Below are positions 10,401 through 18,173 of a DNA stretch of 64,000 bases, piece by piece. A model generated the notes under the pieces. It was not told the DNA's origin. It saw only the letters and a program-made list of their open reading frames with translations, and ran no database searches. The stretch lies in NCBI GenBank assembly GCA_021815405.1, contig JAKAGV010000009.1, forward strand, positions 1-64,000, read 5' to 3'. Each line of letters begins with the position of its first letter. Position 1 is the first letter of the stretch. The DNA comes from Bacteroidota bacterium. GTDB taxonomy: Bacteria > Bacteroidota > Ignavibacteria > Ignavibacteriales > Ignavibacteriaceae. A program made the position numbers and the translations under genes.

Positions 10401-10559
10401 TAAAAATCCGTATTTATCTTGAATTATCGAATTTACACTTTCGTTGGATAATCCTTGCTCGTTACTATAATGTTCAAATTCAATTTGCTGCGAATAAGAA
10501 TAGCAAGTAAAAATTACTGAGACTGAAGCTAAAAAGATAAAGTATTTTATTCTATTCAA
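7470..10559 (-). CDS. Propeller/Y_Y_Y sensor histidine kinase (HisKA_3, NarX-type transmitter)
   Basis: A 1029-residue membrane sensor kinase. After a signal peptide (about 1-23, ending SYSQQ) come about 14 Reg_prop blades (repeated DKYGFLWIGT-GGLNKF-type motifs, residues ~30-690) that form a periplasmic double propeller. Next are a Y_Y_Y domain (~715-782), one transmembrane helix (~795-815), a HisKA_3 dimerisation segment with phosphoacceptor H836 in DFHDGSGDKLAQ, and a HATPase_c domain (N box EILNNSLKYS, G1 DNGVGFDN, G2 GNGLKNMKRRA). The input half matches the hybrid two-component sensors used by Bacteroidota for polysaccharide breakdown products. Here the receiver/DNA-binding part is a separate protein encoded next door. 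The ligand is unknown. An exported LamG protein two genes downstream fits a glycan-response circuit. Confidence 0.92.
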   Translation of the reverse strand: MNRIKYFIFLASVSVIFTCYSYSQQIEFEHYSNEQGLSNESVNSIIQDKYGFLWIGTDAGLDRFDGYEFKVYGNEIPSSSGLESNEITSLLEDNTGCLWVGTDGGGLYRYDRIKDRFVRFGNGKNLKQSLTNQHINYLYDDSQGIWAATDNGLMLINTITKKIFHYRNNEPNQNDITSICSSGKSKYWIGVGKGGVYQFDLATGIFKPLLKQLDVHKVFVDSHGLLWIGSANKGLICYNVVMNSFKSYTNIPGKNSSISGNNIMDIFEDNSHVLWIATYKGLNRFDYSFKKFIRYKNDPSNLFSINSNIVNTIYQDREGTLWVGTHNGGLNKTNIFQDHFENYLNSNITSDRTNVNAFLEDSKGNLWVGTFGGGIYIFNHNMELVKRILYRSNNSNGISSNIIVCLYKDKEGCIWISTGDNGLDKYNPVTGKFTTFKNGSIGSISGNFVTDVYEDKNGDLWAGTYGSGLNKFNRKTNTFISWKHNPQDPNSLINNFITGIFEDELGNFWIATKQGLDKMDRKSGKFTEFTKSIGKGHSLSGKEILSMFVDSRKNFWVGTYGAGLYKVDRKTGICRKYTKANGLSSNEVYGILEDNDGNLWLSTNHGITNFNPMTKRTVIYTKSDGLAQNEFSEGAYYMDSKGELLFGGINGITLFNPKSFVYNKIKPNVLITGFNILNKTADFSGTSFVKGLWSRKPEMHLKYDDNTFSFKFTSSSFVNPSANRYAYRLEGYNSNWIYTDAANRTATFINIHPGSYIFHVIASNNDEIWNKDGVQVSIIIVPPWWKTWWAYLAFILIIIGLFIFIIKYQVYRTKRIEKAKFEEREAIRKEMAADFHDGSGDKLAQILMLSKFLQSNIGEQSKEIANSVGWIVDASEKLKSETEDFLWTLDSEVNSLYDVCIKLKTHGFNLFGRIQRPVDFRVIGIDSSFKNIKLALDWKRNVLFIFKEILNNSLKYSNCTKVNLEFEIEKTILRIIYTDNGVGFDNEIVTKGNGLKNMKRRAAKIGGEISIKSESNKGTKITFAAILPK

Positions 10560-10707
10560 TGATGCTATTCAAATCCTTTTGTTTTAATTTTTGTAATTGT
10601 TAATCACATAAGAAATAAAGAAAAATTCAAGAAGGTGGATATTTACTTCTGTATCCCGGCAATAAATCATATATAAGTCCGCACTAAAATACCGGAAGAC
10701 TCGAAAT

Positions 10708-10777
10708 GTCATTCCTGCATAAGTTAGAATCTATTCGATCATACAAACTTTGAGATTCACGTTTTCACAGTAATGAC
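10708..10777. repeat. Degenerate REP-like inverted repeat
   Basis: The ends GTCATTCCTG (10708-10717) and CAGTAATGAC (10768-10777) are inverted repeats with one mismatch, enclosing about 50 bases. The ends resemble the GTCATTCC...GGAATGAC intergenic palindromes common in Bacteroidota and relatives. It looks decayed. Confidence 0.5.
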
Positions 10778-10985
10778 TTTTTTCGGCGGCTTCATATATA
10801 AAATTTAGTTTTTATAATATTAAAAAGGTTTTATCCGCATAATTATTATTATACCATTCGATATCTTATACAAATTGGAATTTCAAAGTGCTCAATGCAA
10901 ATTTGAATAGGATGAATTAAAGAGTATGTGACAAGGAATAAATGTTCCAAATACAAATAATTCTTTGGGTGTCTTACAAATGAAT

Positions 10986-11113
10986 TAACTGAAGTTACGC
11001 AAGATGGAAGAAATGGTTAATTTGTCATTCCAAACTAGTTTCGGAATCTTTATTCTTAAGCTGTTTTTAGATGCTGAAACAAGTTCAGCATGACAATTAT
11101 GTAACTTCAGTTA
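10986..11113. repeat. REPIN/MITE-like element with 13-base perfect terminal inverted repeats
   Basis: The perfect 13-base inverted ends TAACTGAAGTTAC (10986-10998) and GTAACTTCAGTTA (11101-11113) bound a 128-base element. Inside are two smaller palindromes: ATTCC...GGAAT (11027-11047) and ATGCTGAA-acaag-TTCAGCAT (11071-11091). The nested, non-coding architecture is typical of REPIN-like or miniature mobile sequences that depend on a transposase elsewhere. Confidence 0.65.
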
Positions 11114-11133
11114 TTAAATACTTTTTGATGCTG

Positions 11134-11153
11134 GTCTCGAAAGCTTTCGGGAC
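11134..11153. repeat. Short palindrome (GAAAGCTTTC core)
   Basis: A 20-base near-perfect palindrome (one G-T mismatch) just beyond the REPIN-like element. It resembles the CCCGAAAGCTTTCGGG type of intergenic repeat and may be a fragment of the same repeat family. Confidence 0.45.
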
Positions 11154-11249
11154 AGTATGATATTTTTATGTCCTCGTGTAACATCACTTATTAATTATAC
11201 CGTTAGCGCTCTTTTTATCAGTATTTTTTTGAACATCATTCCCACTAAT

Positions 11250-11849
11250 CTAATATTTTTTCTCTTTGATTAAATTATTTACTAGTAGATAATTTATAAT
11301 GAACTGGATATTTTCCCCTAAATCCGAATCCTTCCCATTTTTAAGTATTATCTCAGGATCATCAGGCAGTTCGTATAGTGATGAAATGCCCGTAAAATCT
11401 TTTATCTATCCTGCTCTTGCTTTTTTATAGAGACCTTTTACATCCCGCTCTTCACAATCTTTCAAACTGCAGTCAACATAAACTTCAATAAATTTATTTT
11501 GATCGTAAAGCGGTCTGGCAAATTCGCGGTCTCTCTTAAAGGAAGAAATGAATGCCGCAAACACAACTACCCCGGCATTGGTAAATAATTTTGTAACTCC
11601 TGCAATCCTACGAATATTCTCCTCCCTATCTTCCCTGCTAAATCCAAGATCTTTATTCAAGCCTCGCCTTATTTCATCCCCGTCTAAAAGATATGTATGA
11701 ATTCCCATTTTTTTAAGTTCATATTCTACACTCGATGCAAGCGTTGTTTTACCGCTGCCTGATAAGCCTATAAACCAAACACAAGCCGAATTATGGTTTT
11801 TTATTTTACTACGATCTTGTGGGGAGACAAGTTCTGTATTAAACTTCAT
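11250..11849 (-). pseudogene. cysC: Adenylylsulfate (APS) kinase interrupted by an in-frame amber codon
   Basis: The open part (11406-11849, 147 residues) is a clear APS kinase: P-loop GLSGSGKTT (about residues 29-37), DGDEIRRGLNKDLGFS, then EENIRRIAGVTKLF and YKKARAG at the end. The family normally continues with E-IK-FTGI---YE-P--PEI. After the TAG at 11406-11408 the same frame encodes exactly such a tail (IKDFTGISSLYELP, then PDDPEIIL) and closes at 11250-11252. The whole is 200 codons, the usual family length. The amber codon sits where E is expected, consistent with GAG to TAG. The enzyme makes PAPS from APS. No other sulfate-activation gene is adjacent. Either a fresh nonsense mutation or a sequencing error. 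Confidence 0.85.
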
Positions 11850-12070
11850 TAAAATTACTTTTGAAATAAGAAATTTGTATGTAGCGTTATCCGCACAGCC
11901 GGATACTAAAATATAAAATTATTATTTAATTACACATTAGGGTTGCGACATAAAACTATTGCTTCAATTCAATAAAAGATTTCTCTGTCTTTAATGCTGC
12001 ACGAAGAACAAATAATTTAACTGCGATTTTATCCTAACATTATATTTGTCATCCCATCTTTATTCTTACA

Positions 12071-12097
12071 AATTCGTGTAATTAGTGAAATCTGTGT
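12071..12097. repeat. Degenerate 9-base tandem repeat (AATTCGTGT type)
   Basis: Three adjacent 9-base units (AATTCGTGT, AATTAGTGA, AATCTGTGT) lie just beyond the stop codon of the small T9SS protein. The rest of the 251-base interval 11850-12100 shows nothing recognisable. Confidence 0.5.
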
Positions 12098-12100
12098 CTC

Positions 12101-12760
12101 TTATTTAATTAAAATCATTGAGCGTGTTAATTTGAACCTGCCGGCAGAAATAGTGTAGAAATAAACTCCGCTGCTCAAATTAGAACCGTTGAAGCTTACA
12201 GTATACTCTCCTGAGAATCTCTGCCCATAATCTTTAATAAACACTAGTCTCCCGCTTATATTGTAAACACGCAACATTAATTTACCGCTTTCCGGAATCT
12301 GTACATCAATATTGGTTGACGGATTAAATGGATTAGGATAGTTTTGTGAAACGGAAAAATTTGAGGGGAAGTTTTTTCCGATGTTAATTAAACCTGTTAT
12401 AACTGAAACAGACAATGTATCTGAATATATATATTGACCGTTCAAATCTATTTGTTTTAACCGGTATAAATATGTATTACCATAAACAACATCTGTATCT
12501 GCCAATGAATAGTCCCACGGAATATTACTGTCACCATGCCCAGGTACAAATCCTATTGTTTCCCAATTTGAAGAAGAATATCTTTCAACATTAAAACCAT
12601 AGCATTGAACTTCCGTTGCAGTTCCCCACGATAAATTTACGGTTGAATCTGACAATTCATATTTGAAATAAACCAATTGAACAGGAAGATGAGCTTGTGC
12701 ATGCAGCAAAACTGTGTATATTAGAAACAACACCGGAAGTGGCTTTAATATAGACTTCAT
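12101..12760 (-). CDS. Small T9SS cargo protein with type A sorting domain
   Basis: A 219-residue exported protein. The signal peptide (about 1-22) ends LLHAQA. Next comes a short fibronectin-like module (LPVQLVYFKYELSDSTVNLSWGT... VERYSSSNWE, ~26-120) of the kind that normally precedes the sorting domain. The final ~80 residues are the type A sorting domain (SQNYPNPFNPSTNIDVQIPE ... SGVYFYTISAGRFKLTRSMIL). There is little between signal and sorting domain, so it is nearly a bare carrier; it may be an adaptor or a truncated cargo. Its start overlaps the stop of the upstream C25 peptidase gene by four bases (12757-12760), which implies translational coupling. Confidence 0.8.
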   Translation of the reverse strand: MKSILKPLPVLFLIYTVLLHAQAHLPVQLVYFKYELSDSTVNLSWGTATEVQCYGFNVERYSSSNWETIGFVPGHGDSNIPWDYSLADTDVVYGNTYLYRLKQIDLNGQYIYSDTLSVSVITGLINIGKNFPSNFSVSQNYPNPFNPSTNIDVQIPESGKLMLRVYNISGRLVFIKDYGQRFSGEYTVSFNGSNLSSGVYFYTISAGRFKLTRSMILIK

Positions 12761-15700
12761 CTAACAATAGCAAGTTTTTGAATATCAGAATAAGATTTAC
12801 CTCCTAGAGTTGCAATTACTTTATAAAGATAAACTCCGTTCGCAATCAAATCGCCGTCTTCATCTCTTCCATCCCAATAGATCCTATTAAAGTTATTCTT
12901 CAGGTTAGATGTAGGAACATTTATAACTTTTATAAGCCTGCCTGCAACAGTAAAAATTTTGATCTTTAACTCATCCGGTATGTTAGTTAGGTTGAATGTA
13001 AAATATGTACTAGATGCAAATGGATCTGGGTAGTTATAAACATCGAGAATTTGCATTTCATTTGACACATAAAATGTACGCTGCAAATCTTGGGATTCAT
13101 TCGTTAGGTTTGTTCCGGTTATTATAAGAGTATGTTCGCCGTCAGCTAAATGTTCTCTTATCTTAAATGTTACCTGACGGTTAATTGTATCATAGACAAT
13201 CGAATCCATGGAAGAGTATGCTATTCTATTGCCGTCAAGTATAAAGTTAAGGTCAGTAGTATCTCTGTAAGGATATTGAAAGCCATACTTTAAATTGAAT
13301 GATATATCAGGATTAGGTGAAACATAATCTCCGTTATAAATTAAATTACCGTCAAAAGTATAGCTTATAGTTGCAGTCCTGACTAAAGTTACTGAATCAA
13401 CATATACTGAGAAGGGAACGTTGTAGATGTTATTGTCTTTATATATTTCGTTTATTTTTTGATTTGGATCTATGTTGATCGTAAAAGACATTTTTCCGTA
13501 TCCATCATTCACATTACTTTTATAATTATAAAAGATCGGAATACTGTTTCCAGCAGCCAGCCGTACTATCAATGTATCGTAAACTACTTTCTGAGATTTA
13601 TCTGGAAGATTTAAATCAACATCAACCTTGAAGCTATCAGCTTCTGATCCGCCGGCATTAAATACTGTAAAATTTAATTTTTCATCATTGCCAAGTTTTA
13701 CTGAATCAGAAGATAAAGAAACAGCCTGTCCATTTGTTCCAAGTTCAGGAAGTGTTTGATATTTTATTAATAATGATTGTACTGCAGCACTATCTGATGA
13801 AGAACCTTTGTTTAACGAAATCATAAATTTCGCACTTCCGCCTTGCAGATTTGTAAGATTATAGTTCCCGCTAGTACCATTTAGATTAACAAGAGTATCT
13901 GCAATACCTGAGCTATTGAAGATAATAGGATTTACATTTACATCATTATAATTATTATTCGAAAGCTTTATCGACAGTGTATCCCATTTATTTACCGGTC
14001 CGATTTTACCGGTAACAAAATATCCATTGGTATTATTAATAATTATTGTAGTATCGACTGTAACAGGTCCTTGATAAGGTGGGCTTAAAACCTCAGGTAC
14101 AGTACCAATTACAGCACCTTTCCTTCCAATCATAGCCCAATTGTATCTGAAATTCATTTGATCTATATACTTGCTGCCAAATTGCTTTATGGCATTTTTA
14201 ACTTTAGTTGTAAATCCTGAACCTCCTCCTCCGCTATTAGCAAAAGCTAATATCTCATTAGATGATACAGTATCTAAAAATGCTGTAATGTTTGATTCAA
14301 AAGTAGCAGTATTTGCCCAATAATCGAATAAATATGATTTTTGAAAATTCAATGATGAATCAAAGACTGCGATATGAGTTCCTTCTAAATTTCCGTTAGG
14401 TAAATAATCTACGTTATTAACTGATATTGTTGCATAATCACCATCATAATAACCCGCTGAAACTACTTTCAATAGTTTTGAATATCTGCTTAATGAGATT
14501 CCATTTGCAGAATATGATAAATTCTTAATTTCAGTGTTACTAAAACCAATCGAATCGTTAATGAAGAAATTTGATCCGGAAGCAGATTCGTCATAAACAA
14601 ATGAAATCGGTATAGAATAATCCAAACCGGCATTAGCAGTTCTGAATTTTATCCAATATCTCGTTCCGGTTACCAATCCCGGAATTTTAATTTGCGTTTG
14701 GAAGATCCCGTATTTGTAATAATAATTTTCCGAATCACTAAAATTAGAATTGTTCGCAACTAAAACATTCAAAGAATCACTGCTAATTACATCTGCCGGA
14801 TTTAATATTACAAATTGTCCATTGCTTATGTTTTCATTACTATTTAAAACTAATGCTCTGACAGTATTACTGGCAACATTAAATTGTACTGAAGCTTCAT
14901 TATCTGTTTTGGATAGTTCATTGATTTTATTTTCAGGGTCTATCTTAACATCTATCTTATGAAGGCCAACTAGATTTTTAGTCTTAATGTAAAATATCAA
15001 GCTGTCTGAGATTAATGGAATATGTTCCGCAAACTCTTTTGTCTCAATAATATTTCCATTATAATAATGTGTTATCAGAATATTAAAAGTAGAAGTATCT
15101 ACTCTTCCATAGTTATAGTAATTGACCTTAACTTGTAAGGAATCATTCGAGCCGTTAAGATTATTTTGATCATAATTTATATCATTTGGAGCAACGACTA
15201 AATTAGGTAATGGTGGGATCTTAATTTTTATTATTGGATCTCCAATTAGAGTATTGCACAGATCAAATACTCGATAAACTTCACTAGTTCCATAATTTTG
15301 TAAAAGTCTAACTTTAGCCTCCATGTGGGTTTCTCCTAAAGTTGGCAGGCTGTCGCTTAAAAGAATTTGATAAAACATCTGCGGATAAACAAGTGTCGTT
15401 GAAAAAAATCCGAGTGAGCTATTTCCGATATAAGCAATAGCATTGCTGTTCGGTCCTACAGTAAATAATTCTGAAAAAGATTTTATATCCGGTTCTGCAA
15501 ATTTTCCTGTTGAGCATCCAAAATCTGTTATTAGTGAAAATCTATTAACAGCATTTTGAAGCTGCGATGGATCGTTGATGCCATTATCCCAAATTTGCGT
15601 CCCGCTGTGTCCGATGTATGAAAAAAACACTGCACCGCTGTCTATCATTGTGGCTATTTGGTCTTGAGTATATGGTCCTAAATTAGTAATTGGATTTGTT

Positions 15701-18111
15701 GTTTTATAAAAATGATCTATTATTCCTCCGACAGGTGCCGGTTCTACGGTATTATTAATTATCTGGTTATTTACATCATTAAGCTGGCTTATCTCGCTTG
15801 GATTCTGACTGTCTCCTCCGGAAATAAAAAAATATCTCTTATTCCATATATCGTACGGTGCTGATTCGTAGTTTTGCAGCCTCTGCAAATATTTTTCTAT
15901 ATCAGCATTGCTGTTTGCGGGCAGTCTTCCTACGTACATTTGCGGTATTAATGTTCCTGTAGTATCCCAAACAACATACCATACATCAGAAACACAATCG
16001 CCGTATGAAGGGACATAATTTGGAGCAGGCGGAGAATTAAAATATTTCACCTTATTTCCATAGTAATCATAGTCCGCATCACCTATTAAAAATAAGTAAG
16101 CCGGCTTAGGAAATTCCCAATTATTAAAGGCAGATTGAAGAAAATATTTAATCGGTTCCGGTGCAAAAAATCCGTAGTTAAATTCATCATATATATCAAA
16201 AACATTTATTACTTTAGTTGTAACATTAAACTGCTGACTAATGTAATCAGCATATTTCTGAGACTCTGAAATAAATGATGGATAAGTTATTAAGATATAA
16301 TCTGCCTGGTTTGAGCTAGACGCAATATCAACAAAATTTTTCTTATAATAAAAATTGGGCTTTGTAATTTTTGTTGTAGTGATTAAATAATATTTTGATC
16401 CCGGGAATACAGAATCGTTAAATGTTAATACTCCGTTAGACAAATTAAAATTTGTTATTTTCTTCAGTCTTCCGGAAATCTTGTATAGCGAATATGTAGA
16501 AGATGTAAGATTCGTAATCATTATTTGTGCTGGCTGAGAATTAATTGTATCGGTTATCTGGAACTCAAGCGAGTCATTGATTGCATTCAGATAACGGGGA
16601 TAATCTATCTCATACCAATCATACTCAATAGAATTTATAGTTGCAGCGGTAGGGTAAGAAATCGCATGAAGAATATTTGAACCGTTCTTTATACTTGATG
16701 TTGGGAATACGGCATGTAATACTTTTTGTTCATATTTATTAATGTATTCAGAATCGTAAATTGTAGGATCGGTATTAATTGACAATCCAATTTTGTGCGC
16801 TTTATTTGTTATGTCTGATGCATAATCTTGAATTTTATAATATGCATCGGCGGTTTTACCGGCAACTAAATCTGAAATAGTAAATGGATAATTATTTGTA
16901 CCAACATACTGCTGTCCCCAAACCCAGGTTTCATTTTCTATCCAGTCAGGATCCTGTCTTCTTGCTAAATCAGCTACGGAATAATCCAGCCATTGGTTTT
17001 GCTCGTAATGTGCAACTTCGGTGTAATAATTAATTGTGTCATTTGGAATGCCATTCGTATTAAGAATGGTATCTATCCTTAACCCTGGTGTTCCGCTCCA
17101 CGTAAGCCAATAAATAGTTGTATCAGAATATCTGTTTAAATATTCATTATACGGAGTATTAAATGCATTTACTTTTTTATAATCCGGGCTGCCCCAATTC
17201 CGGAATCCAAAAAATTCAATATAGTCCCATGAAGCAGGATTGGAATTATCTTGGTAATGAACGTAAATTGGAATTTCTTTCCCTCTAAGAAATATTTTAA
17301 AAGTTGCCGGATCAATAATAGATGAACTAATCCCAAATGAAGATAAATCTGAAGGTGTAATTCTATAGACTCCATCCCGGTTTACACCCATCTTTAAATA
17401 GGTATTTGAATAATTAATCCAAGAAGTTAAAGAATCATATTCGCCGGTAAAAAATTTTGCTTTATCCATTCGCAATGAAGGATCATAATTTAAAATCATT
17501 TTTGCAGCAGAAGCTTCATAAAAATCTTTTTCATTAGATTTCAGCGGAATAAAATTACCCGGTTTATTTATCTTTAAAGTTAAATGTATATTATTAATTT
17601 GTTGGATGAAGTCGGAATTATTGTATTGATACTGATGAATTTTTAATACGGCACAATAATAATCTCTTATCCACGTAAAGCCCGCTAATTCTACGGCACT
17701 GGTTGAAGCATTTTTTTCAAGACTTACTGGACGGTTATAGTTTTGGTAAACCAGCAAAGAATCATTCACCGCAGTAACTAACGGATTTATAGAAGGCACA
17801 CCTTGTATCTTCTGATAGTTAGTAATTGACGATGAAATTTGAATACTTGATACGGAAGGAAGCTCTACAAAAATAATTCTGGTCGGAAGGTAATAATTGC
17901 CCGGTTTTGCCTCATCCATGTAACCGGAAAAACTTATTACATTCTGCTGATAATTATCTTTTTCAATTGTATATTTCAGAGGTAATAAAGATAAATCAAA
18001 ACTGATTTCATTTTGTGTTTGTATTAAATTTTCAACTTTAGTCTGAGAGAAAATCTTAAAGGATATTAAAATGATTATCCACGTTAAAAACAGAACCCGT
18101 TTTTTGACCAT
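12757..18111 (-). CDS. C25 (gingipain/PorU-like) cysteine peptidase, large multidomain
   Basis: A 1784-residue exported protein: signal peptide (1-23), N-terminal propeptide-like region, then a peptidase C25 domain (~600-960). The catalytic His835 is in SYIGHSGT and Cys866 in DFGCSTGKF, spaced as in gingipains. Further parts are a CARDB-like domain (~965-1070), a long beta-rich region (~1075-1440), a second CARDB-like stretch (~1450-1560) and a C-terminal FlgD-like Ig domain (NYPDPFASS...DGRDEDGDLIANGVYLYKV, ~1690-1784). C25 members include PorU, the T9SS sortase that removes the sorting domain of cargo proteins. This protein is much longer than typical PorU, so it is either a sortase paralogue or a secreted protease. 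It is the first gene of a two-gene unit with a T9SS cargo protein. Confidence 0.85.
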   Translation of the reverse strand: MVKKRVLFLTWIIILISFKIFSQTKVENLIQTQNEISFDLSLLPLKYTIEKDNYQQNVISFSGYMDEAKPGNYYLPTRIIFVELPSVSSIQISSSITNYQKIQGVPSINPLVTAVNDSLLVYQNYNRPVSLEKNASTSAVELAGFTWIRDYYCAVLKIHQYQYNNSDFIQQINNIHLTLKINKPGNFIPLKSNEKDFYEASAAKMILNYDPSLRMDKAKFFTGEYDSLTSWINYSNTYLKMGVNRDGVYRITPSDLSSFGISSSIIDPATFKIFLRGKEIPIYVHYQDNSNPASWDYIEFFGFRNWGSPDYKKVNAFNTPYNEYLNRYSDTTIYWLTWSGTPGLRIDTILNTNGIPNDTINYYTEVAHYEQNQWLDYSVADLARRQDPDWIENETWVWGQQYVGTNNYPFTISDLVAGKTADAYYKIQDYASDITNKAHKIGLSINTDPTIYDSEYINKYEQKVLHAVFPTSSIKNGSNILHAISYPTAATINSIEYDWYEIDYPRYLNAINDSLEFQITDTINSQPAQIMITNLTSSTYSLYKISGRLKKITNFNLSNGVLTFNDSVFPGSKYYLITTTKITKPNFYYKKNFVDIASSSNQADYILITYPSFISESQKYADYISQQFNVTTKVINVFDIYDEFNYGFFAPEPIKYFLQSAFNNWEFPKPAYLFLIGDADYDYYGNKVKYFNSPPAPNYVPSYGDCVSDVWYVVWDTTGTLIPQMYVGRLPANSNADIEKYLQRLQNYESAPYDIWNKRYFFISGGDSQNPSEISQLNDVNNQIINNTVEPAPVGGIIDHFYKTTNPITNLGPYTQDQIATMIDSGAVFFSYIGHSGTQIWDNGINDPSQLQNAVNRFSLITDFGCSTGKFAEPDIKSFSELFTVGPNSNAIAYIGNSSLGFFSTTLVYPQMFYQILLSDSLPTLGETHMEAKVRLLQNYGTSEVYRVFDLCNTLIGDPIIKIKIPPLPNLVVAPNDINYDQNNLNGSNDSLQVKVNYYNYGRVDTSTFNILITHYYNGNIIETKEFAEHIPLISDSLIFYIKTKNLVGLHKIDVKIDPENKINELSKTDNEASVQFNVASNTVRALVLNSNENISNGQFVILNPADVISSDSLNVLVANNSNFSDSENYYYKYGIFQTQIKIPGLVTGTRYWIKFRTANAGLDYSIPISFVYDESASGSNFFINDSIGFSNTEIKNLSYSANGISLSRYSKLLKVVSAGYYDGDYATISVNNVDYLPNGNLEGTHIAVFDSSLNFQKSYLFDYWANTATFESNITAFLDTVSSNEILAFANSGGGGSGFTTKVKNAIKQFGSKYIDQMNFRYNWAMIGRKGAVIGTVPEVLSPPYQGPVTVDTTIIINNTNGYFVTGKIGPVNKWDTLSIKLSNNNYNDVNVNPIIFNSSGIADTLVNLNGTSGNYNLTNLQGGSAKFMISLNKGSSSDSAAVQSLLIKYQTLPELGTNGQAVSLSSDSVKLGNDEKLNFTVFNAGGSEADSFKVDVDLNLPDKSQKVVYDTLIVRLAAGNSIPIFYNYKSNVNDGYGKMSFTINIDPNQKINEIYKDNNIYNVPFSVYVDSVTLVRTATISYTFDGNLIYNGDYVSPNPDISFNLKYGFQYPYRDTTDLNFILDGNRIAYSSMDSIVYDTINRQVTFKIREHLADGEHTLIITGTNLTNESQDLQRTFYVSNEMQILDVYNYPDPFASSTYFTFNLTNIPDELKIKIFTVAGRLIKVINVPTSNLKNNFNRIYWDGRDEDGDLIANGVYLYKVIATLGGKSYSDIQKLAIVR

Positions 18112-18160
18112 GCTTAAATTATATTTTAATTTAATACTTAAAATTTAATATAATTAATTT

Positions 18161-18173
18161 AGGATGCAATATT
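18161..18173 (+). promoter_or_regulatory. Shine-Dalgarno-like AGGA with ATT initiation codon
   Basis: AGGA at 18161-18164 is followed after six bases by ATT, the first codon of the homology-supported wecG-like frame. An overlapping ATG at 18164 is out of frame and stops after three codons, so it cannot serve. ATT initiation is rare but known (for example infC in enterobacteria). Confidence 0.5.

Larger units (their letters stand above)
10560..11249. other. Gene-free interval of ~690 bases with REP-like palindromes
   Basis: No coding frame is convincing here. The interval holds three REP-like inverted repeats (listed separately) and otherwise AT-rich sequence. It sits upstream of the histidine kinase and downstream of the broken cysC, so the kinase promoter should lie near its left end. 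Confidence 0.7.

Noticed and set aside
11406-11408. Pyrrolysine or other recoding at the cysC amber codon
   Set aside because: The expected residue is an ordinary Glu, no recoding element is visible and APS kinases have no such residue; mutation or error is simpler.
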